From positions 1 to 17,337 of the forward strand of contig JANQMO010000018.1 in NCBI GenBank assembly GCA_028280025.1: a DNA stretch of 17,337 nt. Direction: 5' to 3'. The position numbers were made by a program, and so were the translations under genes. Source of the DNA: Chlorobium sp. GTDB taxonomy: Bacteria; Bacteroidota; Chlorobiia; Chlorobiales; Chlorobiaceae. Position 1 is the stretch's first letter; each line of letters begins with the position of its first letter. Below the pieces are notes generated by a model, which was not told where the DNA came from, ran no database searches, and saw only the letters and a list, made by a program, of their open reading frames with translations. Below, piece after piece: positions 7,585 through 14,511 of the stretch.

Positions 7585-8868
7585 TTGAAAAGTGAAAATG
7601 ATGATATGGCGCAGGTGGCGTTGAAATTTGACGGGGTTACTGCGGGGTATCGGGGGAGGATTGTGCTTGAAAACCTCTCTTTTGGCATCGAGGAGGGGGA
7701 GTTTGTGTCGCTGGCGGGACCGAACGGATGTGGAAAAAGCACTTTGCTGAAAACTGCTGCAGCCCTGATTAAACCTCTCGATGGTTCTGTTTATCTGTTT
7801 GGCGATGATATCCGAACCTTGCGTCCGGCACAACGGGCAAGCCTGATCGGCGTCGTTCCCCAGAAGGTGGAATCCCCTATGGCATATACCGTCATGCAGA
7901 TCGTCATGAACGGCAGAACGGCGATGACCGGTCTCCTGCACGGGTTTTCCGATCATGATTTCGTGGTTATCGAGCGTTCCATGATCTATACCAATGTCCT
8001 GCATCTCAAAGACCGTTATTTCATGGAACTGAGCGGAGGGGAACAACAGCGGGTTATTCTGGCCATGGTTCTTGCTCAGGAGCCTCGCATTCTCATGCTT
8101 GACGAGTCTATTGCGCATCTCGATATCAATCATCGCTACGAGGTTTTGCGTATCCTCAAAAGGATCAACCGGGAAAAAAAGGTGACCGTTTTTCTTGTCA
8201 GCCATGATCTGGCTCTCTCAGCGGAGGTTGCCGACAGGCTGATACTGATGAACCGGGGGGGCATCGTTTCAGAAGGAAGACCCGGCAGGGTTCTTGTTCC
8301 TGAAGTGCTTGAAATGGTGTATGGCTGCGAACTGCAGGTCCGTAACGATCCTTTTACGGGATCTATTCATGTGGCCGGTGTTCTTGACGATTTGAACGGC
8401 ATCGGGAATAAAAGCAAAACGGTGCATGTCATTGCCGGAGGGGGGACCGGCATAGAGTTGTTTCGCCGGCTTATCGTTGAGGGCTTCACTATAACCAGCG
8501 GTGTACTCAATGGCATGGATTCGGATGCCGAGGCCGTTCGTGCTCTCGATATCGAGGCTGTTCTGGAAAAACCGTTTTCTCCTGTCGGGGATGCTGCTTT
8601 AGGCATTGCACGGGAAAAGGCGCTTGAGGCCGATATCGTAATCGTTACCGATGTTCCTTTCGGACCAGGAAACCTTGTCAATCTGCACATTGCAAGGAGC
8701 GCTCTTGAAAACGGCAAAAGCGTATGGCTGGCGGGAGGTGTTGCAGAACGTGATTATACGGAGGGAAAGCAGGCCGGGAAACTGGCTGATGAACTGACGG
8801 ATAAGGGCGCCAATATCTGGACAAGCCTGCATGAACTGATGAGAAAGCTGAAGGTGGGGATGCAATAA
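7585..8868 (+). CDS. btuD: BtuD-type ABC transporter ATPase with extra C-terminal domain
   Basis: This is the ATPase partner of the preceding permease. Residues 1 to about 265 are a normal FepC/BtuD-like domain. It has Walker A GPNGCGKST (45-53), a Q-loop (VVPQKVES), the signature LSGGEQQ (149-155), Walker B ILMLDES with Asp173 and Glu174, and the H-loop His207 in LVSHDL. The usual LDEPTAHLD is here LDESIAHLD. From about residue 278 to 427 an additional domain follows. It opens VHVIAGGGTGIELF, has the middle segment ITSGVLNGMDSD, and ends WTSLHELMRKL. Its glycine-rich beta-loop-helix opening looks like a Rossmann-type nucleotide or cofactor site. Similar tails occur on some corrinoid-type ATPases by my recollection; their function is unknown to me. 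The start may be the TTG at 7585 or the in-frame ATG at 7606 (MAQVALKF), which matches usual family length better. Confidence 0.9.
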   Translation: MKSENDDMAQVALKFDGVTAGYRGRIVLENLSFGIEEGEFVSLAGPNGCGKSTLLKTAAALIKPLDGSVYLFGDDIRTLRPAQRASLIGVVPQKVESPMAYTVMQIVMNGRTAMTGLLHGFSDHDFVVIERSMIYTNVLHLKDRYFMELSGGEQQRVILAMVLAQEPRILMLDESIAHLDINHRYEVLRILKRINREKKVTVFLVSHDLALSAEVADRLILMNRGGIVSEGRPGRVLVPEVLEMVYGCELQVRNDPFTGSIHVAGVLDDLNGIGNKSKTVHVIAGGGTGIELFRRLIVEGFTITSGVLNGMDSDAEAVRALDIEAVLEKPFSPVGDAALGIAREKALEADIVIVTDVPFGPGNLVNLHIARSALENGKSVWLAGGVAERDYTEGKQAGKLADELTDKGANIWTSLHELMRKLKVGMQ

Positions 8869-9014
8869 GAAGTAGTGAGGAGCCAGTAGTAAGGAGTAGC
8901 TCACTTCGTTCGCAGGAGCCAGGAAAGACAGCCGGAAGTCTTCAGCAGGCAGTTGGCAACGTCATTACAGGAGGGTATTTGTATCTGGAAACAAGATAAA
9001 ACGGGGAGAGCTGT

Positions 9015-9578
9015 ATGAAAATCTATACCAGGACGGGTGACAAAGGCTCAACTGGTCTTGTGGGCGGGTCACGGGTGGAAAAGGATGATATCAGGGTTGA
9101 ATGTTATGGTACGTTTGACGAGGTGAATGCAACTCTGGGTTTGCTGCGTTCAAAGCTTGAGCATGACCATTCCTGGCAGGAGGGTCTCAAAAAGATACAG
9201 ATTACGCTTATGAGCGTGATGTCTCATCTTGGGACGCCATCGGGAGCGGAGAAACCGGTGAAAGCAGCGCTTCCTCTTGACGGGGCGGCATGGTGCGAGG
9301 GCTGGATCGATGAACTGGAAAAGGAGACCGGAACCTCCCGATGTTTTCTGCTCCCCGGTGGTACGGAAATTGCATCATTATGTCATATAATCCGTACGCA
9401 GGTTCGACGCGGGGAAAGAAGGCTTGTCAGTTTGATGAAGGAAGATGAGGTTCATTCTTCTATTCCCGAATATGTTAACCGTTTATCAGATTTGTTTTTC
9501 GCTCTCGCAAGAGCGGAAATGTTTCTTGCGGATGTTGAGGAAGAAAAGTGGAGATCGTTTATCTTTAAGACTGAATAA
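9015..9578 (+). CDS. pduO: PduO-type ATP:cob(I)alamin adenosyltransferase
   Basis: This protein transfers the 5'-deoxyadenosyl group of ATP to cob(I)alamin or a cob(I)yrinic/cobinamide precursor, the activating step for imported corrinoids. It has 187 residues, typical of the PduO/MMAB family. The N-terminal ATP-binding signature is clear (IYTRTGDKGSTGLVGGSRV, then YGTFDEVNA). The C-terminal family signature FLLPGGTEIASLCHIIRTQVRRGERR is split here as FLLPGGTEIASL and RTQVRRGERR, carrying the conserved arginines. GGGGAG at 9003-9008, 6 nt before the ATG, supports the start. It follows btuD after 146 nt of non-coding DNA containing imperfect GTAGTGAGGAG/GTAGTAAGGAG repeats, so it may have its own promoter. 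Confidence 0.94.
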   Translation: MKIYTRTGDKGSTGLVGGSRVEKDDIRVECYGTFDEVNATLGLLRSKLEHDHSWQEGLKKIQITLMSVMSHLGTPSGAEKPVKAALPLDGAAWCEGWIDELEKETGTSRCFLLPGGTEIASLCHIIRTQVRRGERRLVSLMKEDEVHSSIPEYVNRLSDLFFALARAEMFLADVEEEKWRSFIFKTE

Positions 9579-9604
9579 TACCTCAATGTATCGAATTCTA
9601 TCAA

Positions 9605-10603
9605 GTGATGGGTGATATGACATTCAAATCATACGTTGTCGAAGAACAAGAGGATCAGTTCGAAGGGTCTGTTAAAAAAAAGGCTATCGAGGATCTGCCC
9701 CAGAACGAACTTCTTGTCAAGGTTCACTATTCCTCCCTCAACTACAAGGATGCTCTTTCCGCCACCGGCAACAAGGGGGTTACGAAAAGCTACCCGCATA
9801 CACCGGGTATCGATGCGGTCGGCACGGTAGTACATGACTTCAGCGGCAAGTTTCAGGAGCATGAGGCCGTTATCGTAACCAGCTATGACCTGGGGATGAA
9901 CACCCCTGGAGGTTTCGGCCAGTATATACGGGTGCCTGCATCCTGGGCTGTCAGACTGCCTGACGGTATGACGATGCAGGAGGCCATGGTGTTCGGTACA
10001 GCAGGATTGACGGCAGGACTGGCGCTTCTGAAAATCACCGAGGCGTTGAGGCCGGAGGATGGCAGGATTGCGGTTTCCGGGGCGAGCGGGGGAGTCGGTT
10101 CCCTCAGTGTCGCAATGCTTGCGAAACTTGGTTACAGTGTTGCTGCTGTCTCTTCCAAAGAAGAGGAACGTGAATTTCTTCTGACATTGGGCGCCTGTGA
10201 GTTTCTTCCGCGAAAAGATTTTGAAAAAGAAAGCAGTTCGCCCCTCCTGAAAGGGGAGTTCGCCGGAGCGGTCGATACTGTAGGCGGAGCGGTTCTTTCC
10301 ACTCTCATCAGGTCGGTGAAGCCTATGGGTACGGTTGTCTCTTGCGGCAATGCATCATCACCCAAACTCGAACTGACGGTCTATCCGTTTATTCTTCGGG
10401 GCATATCACTTGTCGGCATTGATTCTCAGCATTGTCCCATGGACACCCGGGAAACGGTCTGGGACCGGCTTGCGTATCAATGGAAGCCGGATGTGTTCGA
10501 GACGCTCTACAATGAGATTACTCTGGATGAACTTGGGAATGCGATCGACCTGATGCTCGAAGGCAAGCTCAAGGGCAGGACAGTTCTGAACCTGGAAGCC
10601 TGA
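9605..10603 (+). CDS. YhdH/AcuI-family NADPH-dependent oxidoreductase (MDR superfamily)
   Basis: This is a zinc-free medium-chain dehydrogenase/reductase of 332 residues in the YhdH/YhfP family. Characterised members (AcuI) reduce acryloyl-CoA to propionyl-CoA with NADPH. Family landmarks are SSLNYKDALSATGN, the PHTPGIDAVGTV stretch, VFGTAGLTAGLAL, and the nucleotide-binding VSGASGGVGSLSVAMLAKLG. GIDSQHCPM and the C-terminal GRTVLNLE segment are also typical. The first codon could be GTG 9605, ATG 9608 or ATG 9617; MTFKSYVVEEQ from 9617 best matches the family N-terminus. The link to the corrinoid genes is only adjacency. A propionyl-CoA/B12 connection is tempting but unsupported here. Confidence 0.88.
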   Translation: MMGDMTFKSYVVEEQEDQFEGSVKKKAIEDLPQNELLVKVHYSSLNYKDALSATGNKGVTKSYPHTPGIDAVGTVVHDFSGKFQEHEAVIVTSYDLGMNTPGGFGQYIRVPASWAVRLPDGMTMQEAMVFGTAGLTAGLALLKITEALRPEDGRIAVSGASGGVGSLSVAMLAKLGYSVAAVSSKEEEREFLLTLGACEFLPRKDFEKESSSPLLKGEFAGAVDTVGGAVLSTLIRSVKPMGTVVSCGNASSPKLELTVYPFILRGISLVGIDSQHCPMDTRETVWDRLAYQWKPDVFETLYNEITLDELGNAIDLMLEGKLKGRTVLNLEA

Positions 10604-10690
10604 GATTGGTTCCAGCTATTCCGGGTCTGCAGGCCCGTCCCCATGGCGACGAAACCGTGAAGGAGCACCTCAAAAGGCTCTCCATCTTGT

Positions 10691-11575
10691 ATGAAAGACT
10701 TTCCTTTTCAGAGTAACCGCATGTCCCCAAACGCCTTGACATGTGCTATGTTTGGCAGAATGGTTGCATTTGTGGTATTACTGCAACTGTTATCCGGCTG
10801 CAGTGTCATGACCGGCTTGCTTCACTATTTTCAATCAATAGAACACTTTGCGGTTCTTCAAGCTGAAAAGCGTGTCCGTTTCGAAAAAGGAGCGGAGGAT
10901 TTCGCCCTTAAGGTTGCGGCAGTGATTCCTGATGCCGTACAAGCGGTGGAACAGGCTCAGTTCGGCACCTTTCAGGAACCTGTCCGTGTCAATGTCTGCA
11001 AGACTCCCGAAAGCTTCAATAAACTGACCGGCAGGAAAGTAAAAGGACTCATGTATCGCGGAATGGTATTTTTGTCTCCCCGGCTTATGGAGCGTCCGGA
11101 AGAGATTCGCGAGTATGTTACCCATGAGCTTTCGCACCTGCTTCTGTTGCAGTACATAGGGCTTTATCGTTACCTGGTTCTGCCGCCCTGGTTTCTCGAA
11201 GGCCTGGCTGTTTCCGTGTCGGGAGGCGGAGGGGCTGGAACAGTTTCTGAAAAGGAAGCGGTCGAGTTCATACTCTCCGGCAAGTCCTTTGAACCCCACA
11301 CTGCCGGGGGGCTGCTCGATATCCTGTTTCCAAAATACGGCAGCCATTGGGGACTGAAGCCGCATATGTTTTACAGACAGTCTTCAGTGTTCGTCAACCA
11401 TCTGAAAGAAAAAGACGAGAAGGCTTTCAGGACGCTTCTTGTATCGTTGCAGGAGGGAGTGGCATTCAGCAAAGCGTTCAACCAGTCCTACGAAACCACG
11501 GTCCGGGAGGAATGGCATTCTTTTGTCGGGCGCCTGAAAGATGACCTTCAATTCAGGCGGGGCGAGGAAGAGTGA
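10691..11575 (+). CDS. Lipoprotein with HExxH metallopeptidase-like domain
   Basis: This is a predicted lipoprotein of up to 294 residues. A hydrophobic segment (VAFVVLLQLL) ends in a lipobox LLSGC with Cys37. The true start is probably M11, M20 or M24 rather than M1, since the first ten residues are polar and an N-terminal signal would begin later. The globular part has VTHELSH with the zinc ligands His145 and His149 and catalytic Glu146. A downstream WFLEGLA supplies a third ligand, Glu170. This is the gluzincin arrangement seen in MA-type metallopeptidases. It likely acts at a membrane surface in the periplasm; its substrate is unknown. It is followed by an alpha/beta hydrolase after 69 nt. 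It has no clear ribosome binding site. Confidence 0.75.
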   Translation: MKDFPFQSNRMSPNALTCAMFGRMVAFVVLLQLLSGCSVMTGLLHYFQSIEHFAVLQAEKRVRFEKGAEDFALKVAAVIPDAVQAVEQAQFGTFQEPVRVNVCKTPESFNKLTGRKVKGLMYRGMVFLSPRLMERPEEIREYVTHELSHLLLLQYIGLYRYLVLPPWFLEGLAVSVSGGGGAGTVSEKEAVEFILSGKSFEPHTAGGLLDILFPKYGSHWGLKPHMFYRQSSVFVNHLKEKDEKAFRTLLVSLQEGVAFSKAFNQSYETTVREEWHSFVGRLKDDLQFRRGEEE

Positions 11576-11644
11576 TCACTTTTTCCCGGGATTTCATGCA
11601 CAAAGGCTTTGACAAACTTCGGCAATCGAATGTAGCGGACGAGG

Positions 11645-12385
11645 ATGGGAAAAAAGGCATTGGGTGTTCTCATACTTCACGGTTTTACCGATACGATACA
11701 CTCGGTTCGTATCCTGGAATCTCCATTGATTGAGTTGGGATTACCCTATTGCATTCCTGCATTGCGGGGACATGGAGAAGGTTCCCCGGAGGCATTACAA
11801 AGGGTGGTCTGGCAGGATTGGGTGGATGATGCCAAAACGGCTATGGGTGATTTGTTGCGGGACGTGGAAAAAGTGATCGTTATCGGTTTCAGCATGGGAG
11901 GATTGCTTGGCATCAAACTGACTGCTGAACGGCATCATTGTGTTGACAGTCTGATATTGGTTGCAGTACCGGCTCAACTCCATGCGCCGATAGCTCCCGG
12001 GCGTCCCTTTCATTTTCTTGCACCTGTTATGATGAGGATGCTCAAGAAATGGCCTATGATACCCGTGTATGCGGATCGGGAATTGGCAAAAGAACATGAC
12101 AGCTATTCATGGGTGCCGACAGATTCGATACAATCATTATTTGATCTGTCGATAGAAAGCCGAAAAAGCTTGAAAAACATACTCGCGCCGACGCTGATAC
12201 TGCAAAGCCGAAAAGACATCACGGTAAAACCCAAGAGCGCCGACATTATCTATAATGAAATTGCCACACCCGCAGGGGAGAAAAAAGTCGTCTGGTTTCA
12301 GAAATCAGGTCACCAGATGCTCAGGGACTGCGAAAAGGATCGTGTGGCTCGTGAAGTGATTGAATATGTGAAGGGTCGGTTATGA
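11645..12385 (+). CDS. Alpha/beta hydrolase, carboxylesterase/lysophospholipase-like
   Basis: This cytoplasmic serine hydrolase of 246 residues resembles Est30-type carboxylesterases and monoacylglycerol lipases. An N-terminal LGVLILHGFTDT provides the oxyanion-hole HGF element. The nucleophile elbow is GFSMGG with Ser83. The acid is most likely Asp191 in LQSRKDITV and the base His223 in SGHQML. The RGHGEGSPE segment is also typical of the family. No signal peptide is present. It may be co-transcribed with the lipoprotein gene upstream. Substrate unknown. Confidence 0.85.
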   Translation: MGKKALGVLILHGFTDTIHSVRILESPLIELGLPYCIPALRGHGEGSPEALQRVVWQDWVDDAKTAMGDLLRDVEKVIVIGFSMGGLLGIKLTAERHHCVDSLILVAVPAQLHAPIAPGRPFHFLAPVMMRMLKKWPMIPVYADRELAKEHDSYSWVPTDSIQSLFDLSIESRKSLKNILAPTLILQSRKDITVKPKSADIIYNEIATPAGEKKVVWFQKSGHQMLRDCEKDRVAREVIEYVKGRL

Positions 12386-12464
12386 ATGGGTAGATGAGGT
12401 TGCATCTATTGGTCGAGTGAATACTATTGAGGCTGTCACAACTCTTGCATTCTGACTTTTTATA

Positions 12465-12491
12465 GTCATCCTCGGGCTTGACCCGGGGAAC
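12465..12491. repeat. Short palindromic GC-rich repeat
   Basis: CCTCGGG (12470-12476) and CCCGGGG (12482-12488) form a 7-bp stem with one T-G pair around a CTTGA loop. The sequence resembles a dispersed palindromic unit (TCATCC..GGGCTTGACCC..GGGA) that I recall from many bacterial intergenic regions. It lies between the hydrolase and the antitoxin gene, is followed by ATTTTTC, and could also act as a terminator for the hydrolase. Confidence 0.5.
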
Positions 12492-12512
12492 CATTTTTCA
12501 ACGAAAGTTCAC

Positions 12513-12803
12513 ATGGCTGCCAAAGAAACATCAATGAAAAGCGCATCTTTACCACCCGTGCGGGTTACGCCGGAACTACGGAAAACAGCCGAACAGGTTC
12601 TCGAAGAAGGAGAAACATTTTTGGCATTTATCGAATTGTCAATCCGGGAAATGATTGAAAAGCGTCAGAACCAGAAGGAGTTCATGGGAAAAGGACTTGC
12701 ATCCCGTGAACGTGCCCGAAAGTCCGGCGGCTATGTGGATGCTTCTCTTGTTTGCGAAGAACTGCACGGTATGCTCAAAAAGGCGAAAGGGCAATCATTG
12801 TGA
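12513..12803 (+). CDS. YlcI/YnfO-family antitoxin-like protein (orphan)
   Basis: This 96-residue protein resembles the YlcI/YnfO family, antitoxins usually encoded just before a ParE/RelE-type toxin. Seen here: a short DNA-binding-type N-terminus (SLPPVRVTPELRKTAEQVL), a helical stretch (FLAFIELSIREMIEKRQ), and a C-terminal region FMGKGLASRERARKSGGYV then ELHGMLKKAKG typical of the family's toxin-binding tail. The start may be ATG 12513 or the in-frame ATG 12534. A toxin would be expected to start within a few bases of its stop; a GTG reading MTFRVS then TAA begins at the overlap and dies at once. Family assignment is by recall. Confidence 0.65.
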   Translation: MAAKETSMKSASLPPVRVTPELRKTAEQVLEEGETFLAFIELSIREMIEKRQNQKEFMGKGLASRERARKSGGYVDASLVCEELHGMLKKAKGQSL

Positions 12804-13231
12804 CCTTCAGGGTGAGCTAAAGACCGGATATGAAAACCGTTTTTGTTCTATCTGCCAGTTCGCATGAGTTTTCGCCAGAATTCCAGATATTGCACCACCC
12901 ATCGGAGATAACTACGGTACGTTCTTCTCTGTGATATGCTATATCTACAGGAGAAATCTCCGAAAATAATAGTTTTGTGAACTTATGCATATGCTGTGTA
13001 AGTATATGATTAGATAGTAAAGCCTGCTATTCTGGCTGATACATTCAGGTCTTGGTTTGAGTGCAAAGCAAAAAAGTGGTAATTTTTCAGAACTTTCTTT
13101 AGAAGTCGGTAGTGTGGATAATAAATGATGTTGCATGTGCGCTACGTAAGCCTGCAACGGTCAAGTAGGTTGCCATACTATCAAAGGTGAGGGGATCGAT
13201 AATGTTGGAAATTAAATAGACAGGATGAATT
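12804..13231. other. Non-coding stretch with a possible decayed toxin gene
   Basis: No intact gene is supported. An ORF starting GTG at the antitoxin stop reads MTFRV, a common opening for ParE toxins, then stops. Further on, an interrupted frame after a TGA near 12868 reads VFARIPDIAPPIGDNYG and, just after, FFSVICYIYRR before stopping near 12980. This is faintly like the C-terminal strands of RelE/ParE toxins. The remainder (about 12980-13220) is AT-rich with no recognisable feature apart from the AGGA ribosome binding site at 13222-13225 for the kinase gene. Confidence 0.3.
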
Positions 13232-14341
13232 ATGGGAAAACCGCAAAAGCAGAATAAGTTAGTGCTGGTCATTGGGGGGGCAAACGGTGAGCGAGTACTT
13301 ACAATCTCGCCCAATGAATATAAGCCCGGACGCAAACATGTTCTTACTCCGTCGCAGACAGTTGGCGGCGGAAGTTCAATAAATCATGCTTGTAGGCTTC
13401 TAGCGTATGGTATAGATGTAGTGCCGATCGTTCCAGTCATTGATGATCACACAGGCAAGCTTATAGTAAGGACTCTCGAGAATGCAGCTGAAAATGGCAG
13501 GATGGCCTTTCAATTCAAGCGAGAATGGTTTCTAAAACCTCAGGGAGAAAATGAGAAAACCCAGTTCACGACAATTCTTAACATTGGGGACGATCGAAAT
13601 GTGTTTTCCGAAACAGGTCCAGGACTTGCCAAGTCATTCTCGTCCCATTTCACGCGCTTAATTTCTCGCTACAAACCAGAATCAGTTTCTGCTGTCCTTA
13701 TAGGGCACGTGTATGCTGACCGGGAATTAAAATGTGATATAACACGTAGAATCATTGAAACATTTTCTGCCACAAATTGCAAAATTGTTGCAAATTTTGG
13801 TTCATCGCAATATGAGGCTGGCCATCTCGCGTGGGAGTCTTCTTTGCCGAATATCACATGCTTCCAACTGGATCTTGTTGAAATGCGTCGTTTTTTTGAT
13901 GATCCGGCAATGAAAGTGAAAGATATTCTTAATTGGTTCCGAGATCGATGTAATGTCGTTATCACGTTAGAACGAATGGGGGCAATTGCTCAACTACGTG
14001 GAGAAAGTGATATAATATTTGTTTGGCCATATCAATTACCACAAAACATGATTGTTGATACAACAGGTGCTGGTGATGCATTTGCTGCTGGAGTTACCTC
14101 TGCTTTAGCGGACAAAACAAGGGTTCCACGAAATAATAATCGTTGGCAACAAATTTTTGAACGTGCTGCGTTGTGGGCAGCATACGCTTGTTGTCATTCG
14201 GGAGGCACTATTGATTGTCCTAATCAAAATGATCTAAGAATATTCAAAACAAGGAATAGTTATCTTGCTCACGGTGTCGATATCTTCGATGTTAATATGG
14301 GTGAACGAGTTCTTCGACTCATCGATCGAGTATATTCTTGA
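13232..14341 (+). CDS. PfkB-family carbohydrate/nucleoside kinase
   Basis: This is a ribokinase-fold sugar or nucleoside kinase of 369 residues, longer than the usual 300-330. The N-terminal substrate region has LVIGGANGE and VGGGSSINHACRLLA, equivalent to the family's GG-N signature. The C-terminal PfkB signature is intact, VDTTGAGDAFAAG, with the ATP-site/anion-hole glycines and catalytic base Asp282. AGGA at 13222-13225, 6 nt before the ATG, supports the start. Codon use is more AT-rich than in the corrinoid genes. It is followed 170 nt later by a phosphoribosyltransferase, suggesting a nucleoside or ribose-derived substrate. That is inference; the substrate cannot be read from the sequence. 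Confidence 0.85.
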   Translation: MGKPQKQNKLVLVIGGANGERVLTISPNEYKPGRKHVLTPSQTVGGGSSINHACRLLAYGIDVVPIVPVIDDHTGKLIVRTLENAAENGRMAFQFKREWFLKPQGENEKTQFTTILNIGDDRNVFSETGPGLAKSFSSHFTRLISRYKPESVSAVLIGHVYADRELKCDITRRIIETFSATNCKIVANFGSSQYEAGHLAWESSLPNITCFQLDLVEMRRFFDDPAMKVKDILNWFRDRCNVVITLERMGAIAQLRGESDIIFVWPYQLPQNMIVDTTGAGDAFAAGVTSALADKTRVPRNNNRWQQIFERAALWAAYACCHSGGTIDCPNQNDLRIFKTRNSYLAHGVDIFDVNMGERVLRLIDRVYS

Positions 14342-14511
14342 AATAATAATAAAATGGAAGTTGTAAAAAAAAATGTACCAACCACCAAAATTATTTGGTA
14401 TTGCTGAATCTTATTTTTTTTGATATTTATCATAGTTCAATCATTTTTTTCGAGGATCGTTTATGATCTGAATTTGAGAACATTTTAGATTAGTAATGAG
14501 GGATTTTTATA
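14342..14511 (+). other. AT-rich spacer with ribosome binding site for the PRTase leader
   Basis: This 170-nt spacer is strongly AT-rich with several T and A runs. No gene is seen. GAGGGA at 14498-14503 lies 8 nt before the ATG at 14512 and is one of the best ribosome binding sites in the window. It fixes the start of the split phosphoribosyltransferase gene. Confidence 0.6.

Noticed and set aside
12950..12961. GGAGAAATCTCC as a terminator
   Set aside because: The stem is only 5 bp with a 2-nt loop and no T run follows; probably chance.
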